This document shows, piece after piece, positions 29,601-38,800 of a stretch of 60,301 nt of DNA. The translations under genes and the position numbers were made by a program. The first letter of the stretch is position 1. Every line of letters begins with the position of its first letter. The stretch lies in contig NC_049980.1 in NCBI RefSeq assembly GCF_000003815.2, positions 34,222,204 to 34,282,504 of the forward strand, given 5' to 3'. Under the pieces are notes generated by a model. That model saw nothing but the letters and a program-made list of their open reading frames with translations. It searched no databases and was not told the origin of the DNA. Origin of the DNA: Branchiostoma floridae. Lineage: Eukaryota; Chordata; Leptocardii; Amphioxiformes; Branchiostomatidae.

Positions 29601-32283
29601 TGTACCTTACCTTATTAAGTTACACATCCCTAGCCTCACCTGCGCGCGGCCCCTGCCCATGGAAGAAGTGTCCGACCCTGTTAGACCACCGGTCCATCTG
29701 CCTGTATTGTACCTGTACTGTACCTGATGTTATGTCTCACCTGCACGCAGCCCCTGCCCATGAAAGAAGTTTCCGACCCTGTTGGAATAGCGGTCCATCT
29801 GCCTGTACCTGTACCTATACCTGTACCTGTACCCGTACCTGTACCCATACCTGTTATGTTTAGATACACATGTCTCACCTGCATGCAGCCCCTGTCCATG
29901 GAAGAAGTTCCCGACCCTGTTAGACCACCGGTCCATCTGCCTGTAGGTGTACACCTCCTCCTCGAACATGAGGAACCGCCTGTCCGGTCGGGCTGCAGCC
30001 TGCTGGATGAAACGGGTGATGATGGACACATTGTTCTTGATGTTCCTCTCCAGTTTGGTGATAGGGAGGGACTGTGGGCACAGGAAAGATGAGATTATCA
30101 ATAGATAAATAAATACATGAATAATAATAATGATGTTGATGTTCCTCTCCAGTTTTGCTATAGGGATGGACTGTGGGCACAGGAAAGATGAGATTATCAA
30201 TAGATAAATAAATACATGAATAATAATAATGATGCTGATGTTCCTATCCAGTTTGGTGATAGGGAGGGACTGTGGTCACAGGACAAAAGGGATAATATTG
30301 ATAAATAAATACATGAACATTAATGATAATTAATTATGTTGTGAGGGAGTGTACGAGTGATGTTGATGTTCCTCTCCAGTTTGGTTATACTTATAGGGAG
30401 GGACTGTGGGCACAGGACAAAAGAGATAATATTAATGAATACATGAATAATGATAATAACAATGATGCTGATGTTCTTCTCTAGTTTTGTTATAGGAATG
30501 GACTGTGGGCACAGGAAAGATAGATAAATAAATACATACTAGATAACAACAATGAATGATGTTGATGTTCCTCTCCAGTTTTGCTATAGGGATGGACTGT
30601 GGGCACAGGAAAGATGAGATTATCAATAGATAAATAAATACATGAATAATGATAATAACAATGATGCTGATGTTCTTCTCTAGTTTGGTTATAGGGATGG
30701 ACTGTGGGCACAGGGCAAAAGAGACTGTTAGTATTAATAAATGCATGAATAATGATAATGAATAATGACAGAGTAGCTTACATGTACGTCTCACTCCAGG
30801 ATATTTTTAGTACTTTGCTTCCACACAATTAATGGAAGTTAAGTGGACAGATTTTGGAAACAGACGTATCGATGTTTACTGCACAGTCTTAAATAAACTC
30901 TTATAACATAGTGTGAAATGTGGGGGGAAATTTTTAATTTTGTCACTCAGAATTGAAAAAGATTGAAAATTTTCTGTCCCCTCCCAGCAGTTGATCTCAC
31001 GAAAGGCTAGAGTCGGCAGGTTTTGCCCTGAGGGTTGGTCGGGTAACCAGAACCACAATATTCCTTTTCCTCATGCCTAATACCAGTGGACGGTCCTGTG
31101 TGTTGGGTCAAGGTCAACACCTGATGGCCTTGGTTGGGGCCGTGTGGGCTGTTTACACAGATTTTACTTTGCTGCACTGATTTTTAAACCACCTGTAGAA
31201 TGCAAAACTAAGGACTGAAATGATTTCCAGTACAATGCCCTGTAATCTAAGCATGCTGCAGAGATGACAAGAGAACAAAAAACAATGTTGTGCAGCCACC
31301 TTTTTGACAGACAATCAAAATGGGGTGGTACAGGTAGAGTTTGTCTAGAAGACATTATTTTGACAGTTGAAGCATTTTAGGTATGCAGAACAATGTATTT
31401 TCCAGTCCTGAACAGCATTTTTAACTACGCTCCATTAGGACATTCCATTGTTCTGTAATAATAGGGTTCCCACATGATTTCATAGGGGATCATGTTACCA
31501 AGGTTGATAATTATGCCTGTGAGTCTCCAGGGAATATTTACAAAACAATACTCAGCATCTAACATTGTCTAATGTTACTAACTTAGGCGTGCATTGCTTC
31601 ATACAGTGTGATCTGTAACAGGAGCTGACAGTCCAGAGGTCGCTTCACGGAGACAATGCACTGTCACTAAAGACGTTATTGTCACCTTTATAGCAGACTC
31701 CATGAGACGGGCTTGGGGGGGGGGGGGGGAGGGTGTTACATGACTGTGTGTTTTCGTGTTCCTGATAGCAATCGGATAATTGTACCCAGTTTATTGTAAA
31801 ACTTCCATAGACTATCCTCTACCAGGCTCCAAATGTCGCTGTTAAAGATAGCAGAAATAAGGAAAATAGACAGATAACGCATCAAATAAGTTAGCCGGCC
31901 AAAAACTACATTCCCTACGCTATGAAATGTGTCTTTCATTCGAAGCCTAACTTGCCATGCATGGCCTTGTATAAAGTTGTGGAGCTGGTCTCACCACTAC
32001 AAGACCACGGTGCTACGAACCACAATGGTTTGGTTGAGATACAGTACACAATCGAGCTGATATGCTATCATAAAAAAAGCACAGCCGGCCCTACATCACA
32101 CACATAGAGAGTGACTATTTAGCAGACAAACGAGAAATTCCAGGGTCACCAAAAATGAGCAAGAGCACATGCCTTGAGGATGAACCTGGCGTCCGTGAGG
32201 AAATGCGGGTAGAACAGCTTGATCAGAATCGGCGCTGTGACCACCCCAGCTAGAACGCTGTACAGGACAGTTTCCCAGCCCAT
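20653..32283 (-). CDS. slc27a2-like: gene B: SLC27A-type very-long-chain acyl-CoA synthetase / fatty acid transport protein
   Basis: Predicted 621 residues, an acyl-CoA synthetase of the FATP family. Coding exons in transcript order (high to low) are 32283-32173, 30071-29879, 29184-29017, 28293-28078, 27578-27420, 25832-25708, 25048-24854, 24342-24252, 23175-22977, 22259-22162, 21283-21114 and 20793-20653. Intron 1 uses a GC donor (AAG/GCATGT); with this junction the N terminus aligns with gene A without gaps (31 residues each). A hydrophobic segment lies at residues 6-24. Motifs: [10 protein letters not shown] (224-233), [18 protein letters not shown] (360-368), [12 protein letters not shown] (486-497). 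The C terminus ends in VTVN, without the PTS1-like ARL of A and C. Exons 6-10 have exactly the lengths of gene A exons 5-9. Several exon edges are tandemly duplicated, and exon 2 may be longer in some transcripts (open from 30269 to 29741). It is divergent from gene C and convergent with gene A. Confidence 0.92.
20805..20890 (+). mobile_element. tRNA-derived SINE head
   Basis: GGTGGCCTGGTGGTTAGGG resembles an A box and CTGGGTTCCAATCCC a B box. It lies 10 bp from the 3' splice site of gene B's last exon, in antisense. A second partial copy of its GGGTACCAATTCCATGCAGAC segment is at about 20997-21025. Confidence 0.6.
21317..21435 (-). repeat. partial copy of gene B exon 11, 5' edge with splice acceptor
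   Basis: TCCTGCAG and about 119 bp of exon-like sequence ([20 protein letters not shown]) duplicate the start of real exon 11 at 21283, with a 152-bp offset. Reading on from this copy reaches a stop inside the real exon in the wrong frame. A third, decayed copy of the same edge is at about 21560-21590, where the acceptor AG has become GG. Confidence 0.9.
21900..22053. mobile_element. Tigger/pogo-like MITE
   Basis: TACAGTTAAGAAGCCAGTCA at the left and AACAGCTTCTATTGTA at the right, with GATTGCACGAAATCCCC inside. Same family as 8063-8240 and 33601-33785. It lies in gene B intron 10. Confidence 0.65.
22490..22640 (+). mobile_element. tRNA-derived SINE
   Basis: GGCCAAGTGAGTAGAGAGCA (A-box-like) and GTCGTGAGTTCAATCCCAG (B-box-like) followed by GAGTCATACTTGATAC, as in the SINE read on the minus strand at 44540-44742. 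It is in gene B intron 9. Confidence 0.65.
22655..22812. repeat. inverted repeat with ACCGAAACGTTGGTGAGAAT arms
   Basis: The left arm (CTTTATTCTCACCGACGTTT) and right arm (GAAACGTTGGTGAGAATAAAG) are inverted copies; each arm contains the internal stem GGTGACAGACGGTCACC followed by GAAAC. Related single copies are at 23538-23588 and about 20535-20575. Confidence 0.7.
23271..23467. mobile_element. MITE with TACTGTAAATGCA termini
   Basis: Best-preserved copy of the family: TACTGTAAATGCAGAAAATG at the left, AACTTAAATGCATTTACAGTA at the right, implying TA target duplication. Located in gene B intron 8. Confidence 0.85.
23862..24166. repeat. dispersed element shared with 34755-35030 and 49895-50085
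   Basis: Contains TACACCGTGTTGTATTTC, CCAGAAGTTGAACAAATTTG, CAGCAATGTTCCAACGTCCG and GAACGTTTTTGCGTCAC. The same blocks appear in gene C intron 3 and, more diverged, in RAI14 intron 1. Short open frames over it are not conserved between copies. Confidence 0.75.
25525..25568 (-). repeat. partial copy of gene B exon 6, 3' edge with splice donor
   Basis: On the minus strand it encodes [14 protein letters not shown] and is followed by GTAAGC, as the real exon at 25708 is followed by GTAAGT. Offset 183 bp (61 codons). Confidence 0.9.
25894..26100. mobile_element. near-palindromic foldback MITE (207 bp)
   Basis: TAACGCTAG at both ends in inverted orientation; the arms pair through GGTAACC, AACGGATATAGG and the GACGGACGGTGGTTTCAAA segment to a centre near TGCAATATTTTTAGAATATT. 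Transcribed as part of gene B intron 5 it would form a long hairpin. Confidence 0.8.
26269..27419 (-). repeat. 30-bp minisatellite derived from gene B exon 5
   Basis: About 37 units of mostly 30 bp. On the minus strand the unit reads GTGTACTGTGCCCTGCCCCT plus TACCATA(G), i.e. VYCALPLYH(R/S), which is the sequence inside exon 5 ([14 protein letters not shown]). The distal end repeats the exon 3' edge with its donor (exon-like end at 26269, GTGAGGGG), matching the real end at 27420 (GTGAGTAG). Some units have TAG for TAC, and flanking units are 27-28 bp, so the array is not an uninterrupted frame. Long frames on both strands are by-products of the 30-bp period. Confidence 0.95.
29463..29878 (-). 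repeat. ladder of gene B exon 2 3' edges with splice donors, plus GTACCT repeats
   Basis: Three partial copies of the exon end ([22 protein letters not shown]) lie downstream of the real end at 29879; their exon-like ends are 29741, 29640 and 29463, each followed by GTGAG. Between them are GTACCT hexanucleotide runs (29524-29600, 29803-29860). The first copy is 138 bp away, in frame, and no stop intervenes. Confidence 0.9.
30072..30720 (-). repeat. ladder of gene B exon 2 5' edges with splice acceptors
   Basis: Six copies of CTGTGCCCACAG/TCCMTCCCTAT followed by an exon-like start ([11 protein letters not shown]) precede the real exon start at 30071; copy starts are 30170, 30269, 30403, 30502, 30596 and 30701. 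The first two offsets are 99 bp each, in frame, with no stop. Each unit includes the intronic pyrimidine tract, which translates as a hydrophobic stretch. Confidence 0.9.
30721..32172. other. gene B intron 1, remainder
   Basis: No exon or clear mobile element is seen; a G run at about 31716-31730 is the only simple feature. Confidence 0.4.
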
Positions 32284-32893
32284 GGTGAACACGAATGACG
32301 GCTGGAACGTGCTGGAAGTAGCGTAGAAGGAACAGGACCGAACAGGGGTCACACAGCTCAGCTTTCACACCGACCTTCGGCAGCGTGTAGTGACCCTAAA
32401 ATCGCCCCGCCGAACTTTACTCTTTGTGGAACAAACCACTAAGATAATAGGGGCTATGATAATGGTCAATTTATTTTCGATTCATATTGAATATTCACTT
32501 GTGTTTCTTGAAACTGTGGAATTGTGAAACAATGACTACGTTATGCTCACAGTTTTATTTTCTATTTACAACGTGTGAGTTAATACCCCATATTGTGTTT
32601 TCTATCTCGTAGAATTTCGATTCAGTTCTGCGCTGTCGAAATGGGTTGTTCCAAAAAGGGGGCGTGGTGTCGAATAATGATCAGAAGAGCATGCAGCACC
32701 CCAAACATGCATAACTGAGACACTAACTGGGACACTAAGTAACATATATGTCCACTTATCAGAGCTACAAAGGTCACCAAATGGGCAAAGTCCGATGATA
32801 CCGGCTTCATTCGTGGCCGGACACACCACCAGACACTTGGGTTGGTCGCCAAACAATTCCTACGTCTGAAAATTTCAGGTGAATCCAGACGAA
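32284..32893. promoter_or_regulatory. head-to-head intergenic region, candidate bidirectional promoter of genes B and C
   Basis: Only 610 bp separate the gene B start codon (minus, 32283) from the gene C start codon (plus, 32894). The two encode paralogous enzymes, so shared control is plausible. No core element is clear. An acceptor-like TTTCAG at 32873-32878 just before GTGAATCC raises the option of an unseen upstream gene C exon. Confidence 0.5.
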
Positions 32894-35800
32894 ATGTCCC
32901 GGGACGAGGAGACAGGGTCGGCGGGGGACGAGGCCGCTGCGGCCGCCGCCGACCTGCGGGACGGCCCGCTGATTGAGCAGGAGTTAACCAGGACAGCGGT
33001 GTTCAGAAAGGTCCTGCAGGCCGGCGGCTCGGTGGTAACGGAGTTCGCGGGCGCGGTGAGGAGGCACCCCGACAAGCCCTTCCTCCTGTTCGGTACCGAG
33101 GCCCACACGTACGGGGAGGTGGACGCCATGGCCAACAGGGTCGCCAACCTCTTCCACGGCAAGGGGTAAGCGACTTTGTTTATGACACGTGTTATTGTTC
33201 ACCCCGTCCTTGTGCGGAGTGGAACATATGGCTGTTTCAGTGAGCATAGCAGTTGCTAGCCCTTTCCTTGCTCGGGGCACCTCTAACACAGGACCCCTAT
33301 TTAAGTATTTTAAAACGCCCCTTCCAAAAGATGGATGCAGTCCCAACCGAGACGCCCTACGTTTGAACCTGGGTCTCCCAATCAACACAGATATCATACC
33401 TTTCTTTTGAATAAGCCCTTTCACAGAGATCAGGACGCTTGTGTGGCGACAGGAATCTGGACATTGTTATGCAATGGTCAAATGAGGACTGTTTTCTTTT
33501 CAGGGACTTTCACCTCACCTCACCTATCCCTTGACAATTATTACCTAGAACTCCTGTTGCCACACATGCGTCCTGATCTCTGTGAAAGGTTTTATACAAG
33601 TACAGTAGAAGCCGCTTAATTGCAGCCCCCATCTGACAGTGCTTTTCGTGCAATTATCCGAATGGTGCAACAAAGGGAAGTTATTAAGCTGGACCGTACC
33701 ACCAAGGGATTTTGGGATCTCGTACAAACTACAATTAACAGAAGTGTGCGATTATCCGTTGTGCAATTAACTGGCTTTTACTGTATACTGTCTAGGTACC
33801 AGAAGGGGGACACAGTTGCCCTGCTGATCTACAACGAGCCTGCCTTCATCTGGACGTTCCTGGGTCTGGCGAGAGTCGGGGTGAAGATGGCGCTTCTCAA
33901 CACCAACCTGCGGGGACAGGCTCTACTGCACTGCTTTAGGGTCGCTGGGGCAACAGGACTCATCGTGGGGCAAGGTACAACTAACGTTAACTACAGTTAA
34001 CATCCGTAACGATATCTCTGGACAGGCACAGTCATGCACTGTTGCAGGAGCGACAGGTATCATTGTGGGGCAAGGTAAAGTTCACAGTTCAGTGGACAAA
34101 CATATCGATAAACTAGTGTGACTCCAGATATTATTCCAGTCGATCTTTCCAGCCCCATTGGCCACTGAATGGCGTAGGAGTGTGAATGGATCAAATAGAT
34201 CTTTCTGGATATGCCATTTGTACTGTTCAGTACAAACCTGGTGTGTTATGTCTTCAGGCAGGTTTGCAGTATAAACGATATTAAAAAAAACATCCGAGTG
34301 TCATTTATATAAGGAAAGTTGGAGTTACCCAAATTCCAATGTCCCGATTTGTATATTAGTATGGAAGTACATGTATTATGTTTATTATTTTACAAAGTTA
34401 TTCATGTTTTATTCTTACTACCAAGGAGGTTAAAAATCACCTTTTTTTTAACCTCCTTGTTACTATGGTACTTCCTTTGTACTAAATAACTCCCAGGACA
34501 ACCACTGCTGGACGCCACCTTGGAGGTCCTGCTGGAACTGCAGGCGGAAGGTGCTACCATCTGGCTGCAGGGTTCTGCTCACCCCCCTGCCGGGCTGTCT
34601 GCCTGGGATGGACCGGTCCAGCGAGAATCTGACCAACCACTGCCAGTCCAGGTCACCATCACTCCCGCAGACACTCTCTGCTACTTTTACACTTCAGGAA
34701 CCACTGGTGAGTCTGTGCAATACGTAATACGTCAAGAGTACAATACAATACATTTAGAATACACCGTGTTGTATTTTATTTATGTCATACCCATCTCAGA
34801 AAACCCATATTTTGTGCCAGAAGTTGAACAAATTTGGTGCCCTCGAACAGCAATGTTCCAACGTCCGAATCAGGTATTCGAATTGCCAACTGTGCCACAC
34901 TCGGCCCGCTCGAAATGGTTCTTTTACTCGAGGAAAGCCTGCGTGATACAAACTTTGAGCCTGTGTGATACAGAAGTTATCACACGGTCCAGAACACCCG
35001 TATTGAACGTTTTCACGTCACAGGTATGACTTAAAGTGCTGTATGATACAACATATTTCACAGTATTGTATGCCTAGTAGAGAGGTTTTTAATACCGTGC
35101 AGTGGCCAAGTGGGTGGAGTGTTCGCCTTGCATTCGGTAGGTCTAAAGTTTGATTCCCGGCTGAGACACGCTGGAGACTTTTAAAATGCTTCATGTTACT
35201 TTCTCAGTTTAATAACAGCACTCAGCATTCAGGAAAGTGTACGGCGGTTGAACACACACACCACTACCAGTGGACTAGTCTCCAAGCAGATTCTACAATG
35301 ACATTCACTCCTCTGCCAGCTTTTGATACTATCTTATGCTACCGTAGGATCTGCTTGGAGATTACCAGTGGACTAGCCCCCTGCTGTAGTGATTGCACAA
35401 ATGTTGTGTGGTCCAGGGCTACAGAAACTGTTTTATAGATGGGGGGCCTCCATATACACCGTCTTTATCATATAAATTAATGACATTTCTTGTTTTCTTG
35501 CATAATTGGTGACCCCCACTGTGCAGGTCTCCCGAAGGCAGCCATTATTCTCCATGCGAAGTTTACCGCAGTGAGCAACACACTTGTCCACTATTCGGAT
35601 GTCAAGTCAGACGACGTCTTCTACATCACCTTGCCTCTGTACCACACTAGCGGTCTCACGCTCGGGCTGGGGACAGCCATAACTATAGGTGAGTCAGAGA
35701 GCCAGACTCTGAGTAAAGGCATTCATCAGTTAATGGCCTCTGGACCAAAGATTTGGAATCATAACTGGCTGTGTCACTCACTTCACATGCCTGGCTACTA

Positions 35801-38800
35801 GAAAGGGATGTAGTTTTTAGGGAGTCGTTAAGCACTGTTCATCAAGCTAGTGTCAATTAACTTGATCATGTTTTCTCTGATGCAGACCTTGACTGCTCTC
35901 CAAGCAGAGGTTCAGCCCCTGCTGCTATTTGACACAGACCAAATGCGAACATGAAGAAAACATTCTTGAAATAGTTAAACTGTAATTTCCAACACCAAAA
36001 TTGGACTCACCCAAATTTTTTTTTTCGACTGTACAGCATCAGTCTTTGTCAAGGAATGAACAATCCACTGCTGTTGTGACGTCACATGAAGAAAACAGTA
36101 TAAAAATGTGAATATGAAGCTCCCCCACACACAGTTGACACACACAAAAAAAACGCCTAAAACACGTCAAAATCAGCCAGAGCAAAGCCTGTGCTTGGAG
36201 AGTAAACCATGACTGCATGTTCTGTATTTTGTAGGTGCGACAGTAGCGTTGAGGCAAAAGTTTTCTGTACGCCATTTTTGGGACGACTGCAGACGTTACA
36301 AGGCGACGATGATTCTCTACATCGGAGAGCTGCTGCGGTATCTATGTACTGCACCTGAGGTAATAAGGTATCCTTGCCTATACCTACTAGTAAGGTGATG
36401 GCTGGGTTTACACACGTGTTTTCTGAGTCTAACGGAGTCTGACTCAGTGGATTTGACTTATTAGTACTGTGCTAATTTTAGGGTAATCATGAAGATACTC
36501 TTTTATCCTGAATCGATTTGAGTAACAAGTCTTTGAAACCATAATCAAATTACTCTTAGGTATGGGGGAGTGGTGGGTGTTGGTGGGGTTTGGGGGTGGG
36601 TCAAGATAAAACTGAATTAGATCATCGTTATATCTTTACTGTCTGTTCACTTTTGCTAGATAATGTAACTTCTTTGTTGCTCTTGAGTTAAAACTTTCAA
36701 CTCATTATGATTTCTCTCCCCCAGCGCCCAGACGATAAGGACCACCACGTCCGCCTGGCATTTGGGAACGGTCTCCGCCCGGACATCTGGAAGCAGTTCC
36801 AGGACCGGTTTGGGATTCCGCAGATTGGAGAGTTCTACGGGATGACAGAGGGCACGATGGCACTCATCAACCTTCACAACAAGGTCGGTGCAGTCGGGGT
36901 GGCCTCCCCGCGATACAGGGTAGGTGTCAAGCAACTTCAGACAGAAAATACGAGCGATCGCGATGATGTCATGTTGACGCAAAAAGCAGGTGTTTGGCAA
37001 ACGATTGATTTACATATTAACCGGTAATTTGGTCTGCTATTTTAAAAGTAAATTTTTAATCTAATCTCCTGACGTCCTGGTAGGCACCAACCGCCGAATA
37101 CCCCGGATATAAACAACAACAGCGATCGCTCGTATTTGATTTGTTTATTTGTTCATTCAATCAACATTGCAAAATAACACTTGTGCTTCTTCTACATATC
37201 AAATACCATTGATTTTACAAAATCTTATAATTATGAAACCACATGTACTATACAACATGTTCAACTGACAGTGTGCTTCTCGATAAGAAGTTGGGCCAAC
37301 TTGGGGGAATGTTCTTGTTACCTGAGTAGGTAAAAAACATATCGTCTGTACTCTCTGTCATGACCACTAGAAAACAGTGAGCTAAGCTGGATCGAGATCA
37401 CTTTATGACTTTATGTTCCGTTCCCACCTGCAGAAACATAAACCCTTTAGTCTGATCGAGTGTGACATCGACACGGGGGAGCCAATCAGACGAAAGGATG
37501 GGAGGTGTACAGAGGTCAAATTAGGTCATTACCCAGCACTTATGCCTCTCTATATATTGCAATTTTAAACTTTGCATCCGTACTCAAAATAAAGTGATTA
37601 CCATCAAGGTTTCGATCAGTCCTCTGATCCTTATCAAGTTAAAATGACCCAAAGCCTATGTCACACATCCAGACTGGAACAGTGACATCAGCAAAGGGTC
37701 AAAGGTGCTTGAAGGTCGGTATCGGCCTCTCTTTACATTGCATTATGTTTAGTTTCTGGGTCACAATCTCACTCAAACCACATTTTTCAATTGTGTTCTG
37801 CATAAAACGAAGCACATGAACTTTCTTAGTATTTTGCCTGTGTAATAAAAAAAAAAAAAAAAAAAAAAAAAATGTTATTTGTATCATTGTTATTATTTGT
37901 ATATAGTGGTGCGTACCTAAACTCATATTCAGGTTCAGGTCCGGATTCAAGTCCAGCAGTTCAGGTTCAGGTTCGGACTTTAAGTCCGGACCTGAACCTA
38001 TCATTGCATATTATGTGCACTAGAAATTTTATTTTGAGGGGGAGGGGGGTGGTGCATATAAAATTGCATGCATAAAATTGAAATGCAATGTGGAAAATAC
38101 ATGCAAATTATATACAGCCAGTGTAAACACGAAACGTTTTTTTGTCTCAGTGCAAATTTCACTGTCTATGGAAGGTTTTAAATGGTTTAGAACAATAAAA
38201 GGGAATATAAGGGGCCCCCAAAGCCCTTTTCCGTAGAGCGTAATCGGCGGTTTTAATTCTACGTACTCCGTAGCGGGACCGCTCGAATTCAACGTAGAGC
38301 GTAATCGGTGCATTTTGCGTCGAGCGATATTGGCCCCTTTAATTTAACGTATTACGTAGAAGCTAACCGGATTTTACCGTAAAACGTAATTCATATGAAT
38401 TGTTCGTAAATCATAATCAAAATTCCATTAAACTTAACTAGTCTACCGGCAAAGTTTACCCGTGAAAATGCATGAAATTGCGTTTCAAAGGGTCCAGATT
38501 TCAAAATTTCGCCGGACCTTCCTTGCGATTGGCTCACCCCTTCGGCAGTGGACATGGTGAAAATATGTTGCGGGACCGTCGCCTCCCAACTAGTAGAAAT
38601 TTCTTTACTGAACTTAGCTTATTAGACAAGCAAAATGTGCAGGAAATGGTATTTGAGGGGGTCAAGATTTCAATTTTTTCTCTGGGCGGCCTTTGGCCTC
38701 TGTGCGACTGCTTGGGCCTTCGGCGCTCACGACTCTCCAGCGCTCGTTGCCCTCAAAAACTTCTCTCTGACAGAAATGTCATTACATTGAGCATATAGTC

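Noticed and set aside
29481-30092. Plus-strand frames with VPVPVP runs
   Set aside because: Translated GTACCT repeats and antisense of gene B exon 2.
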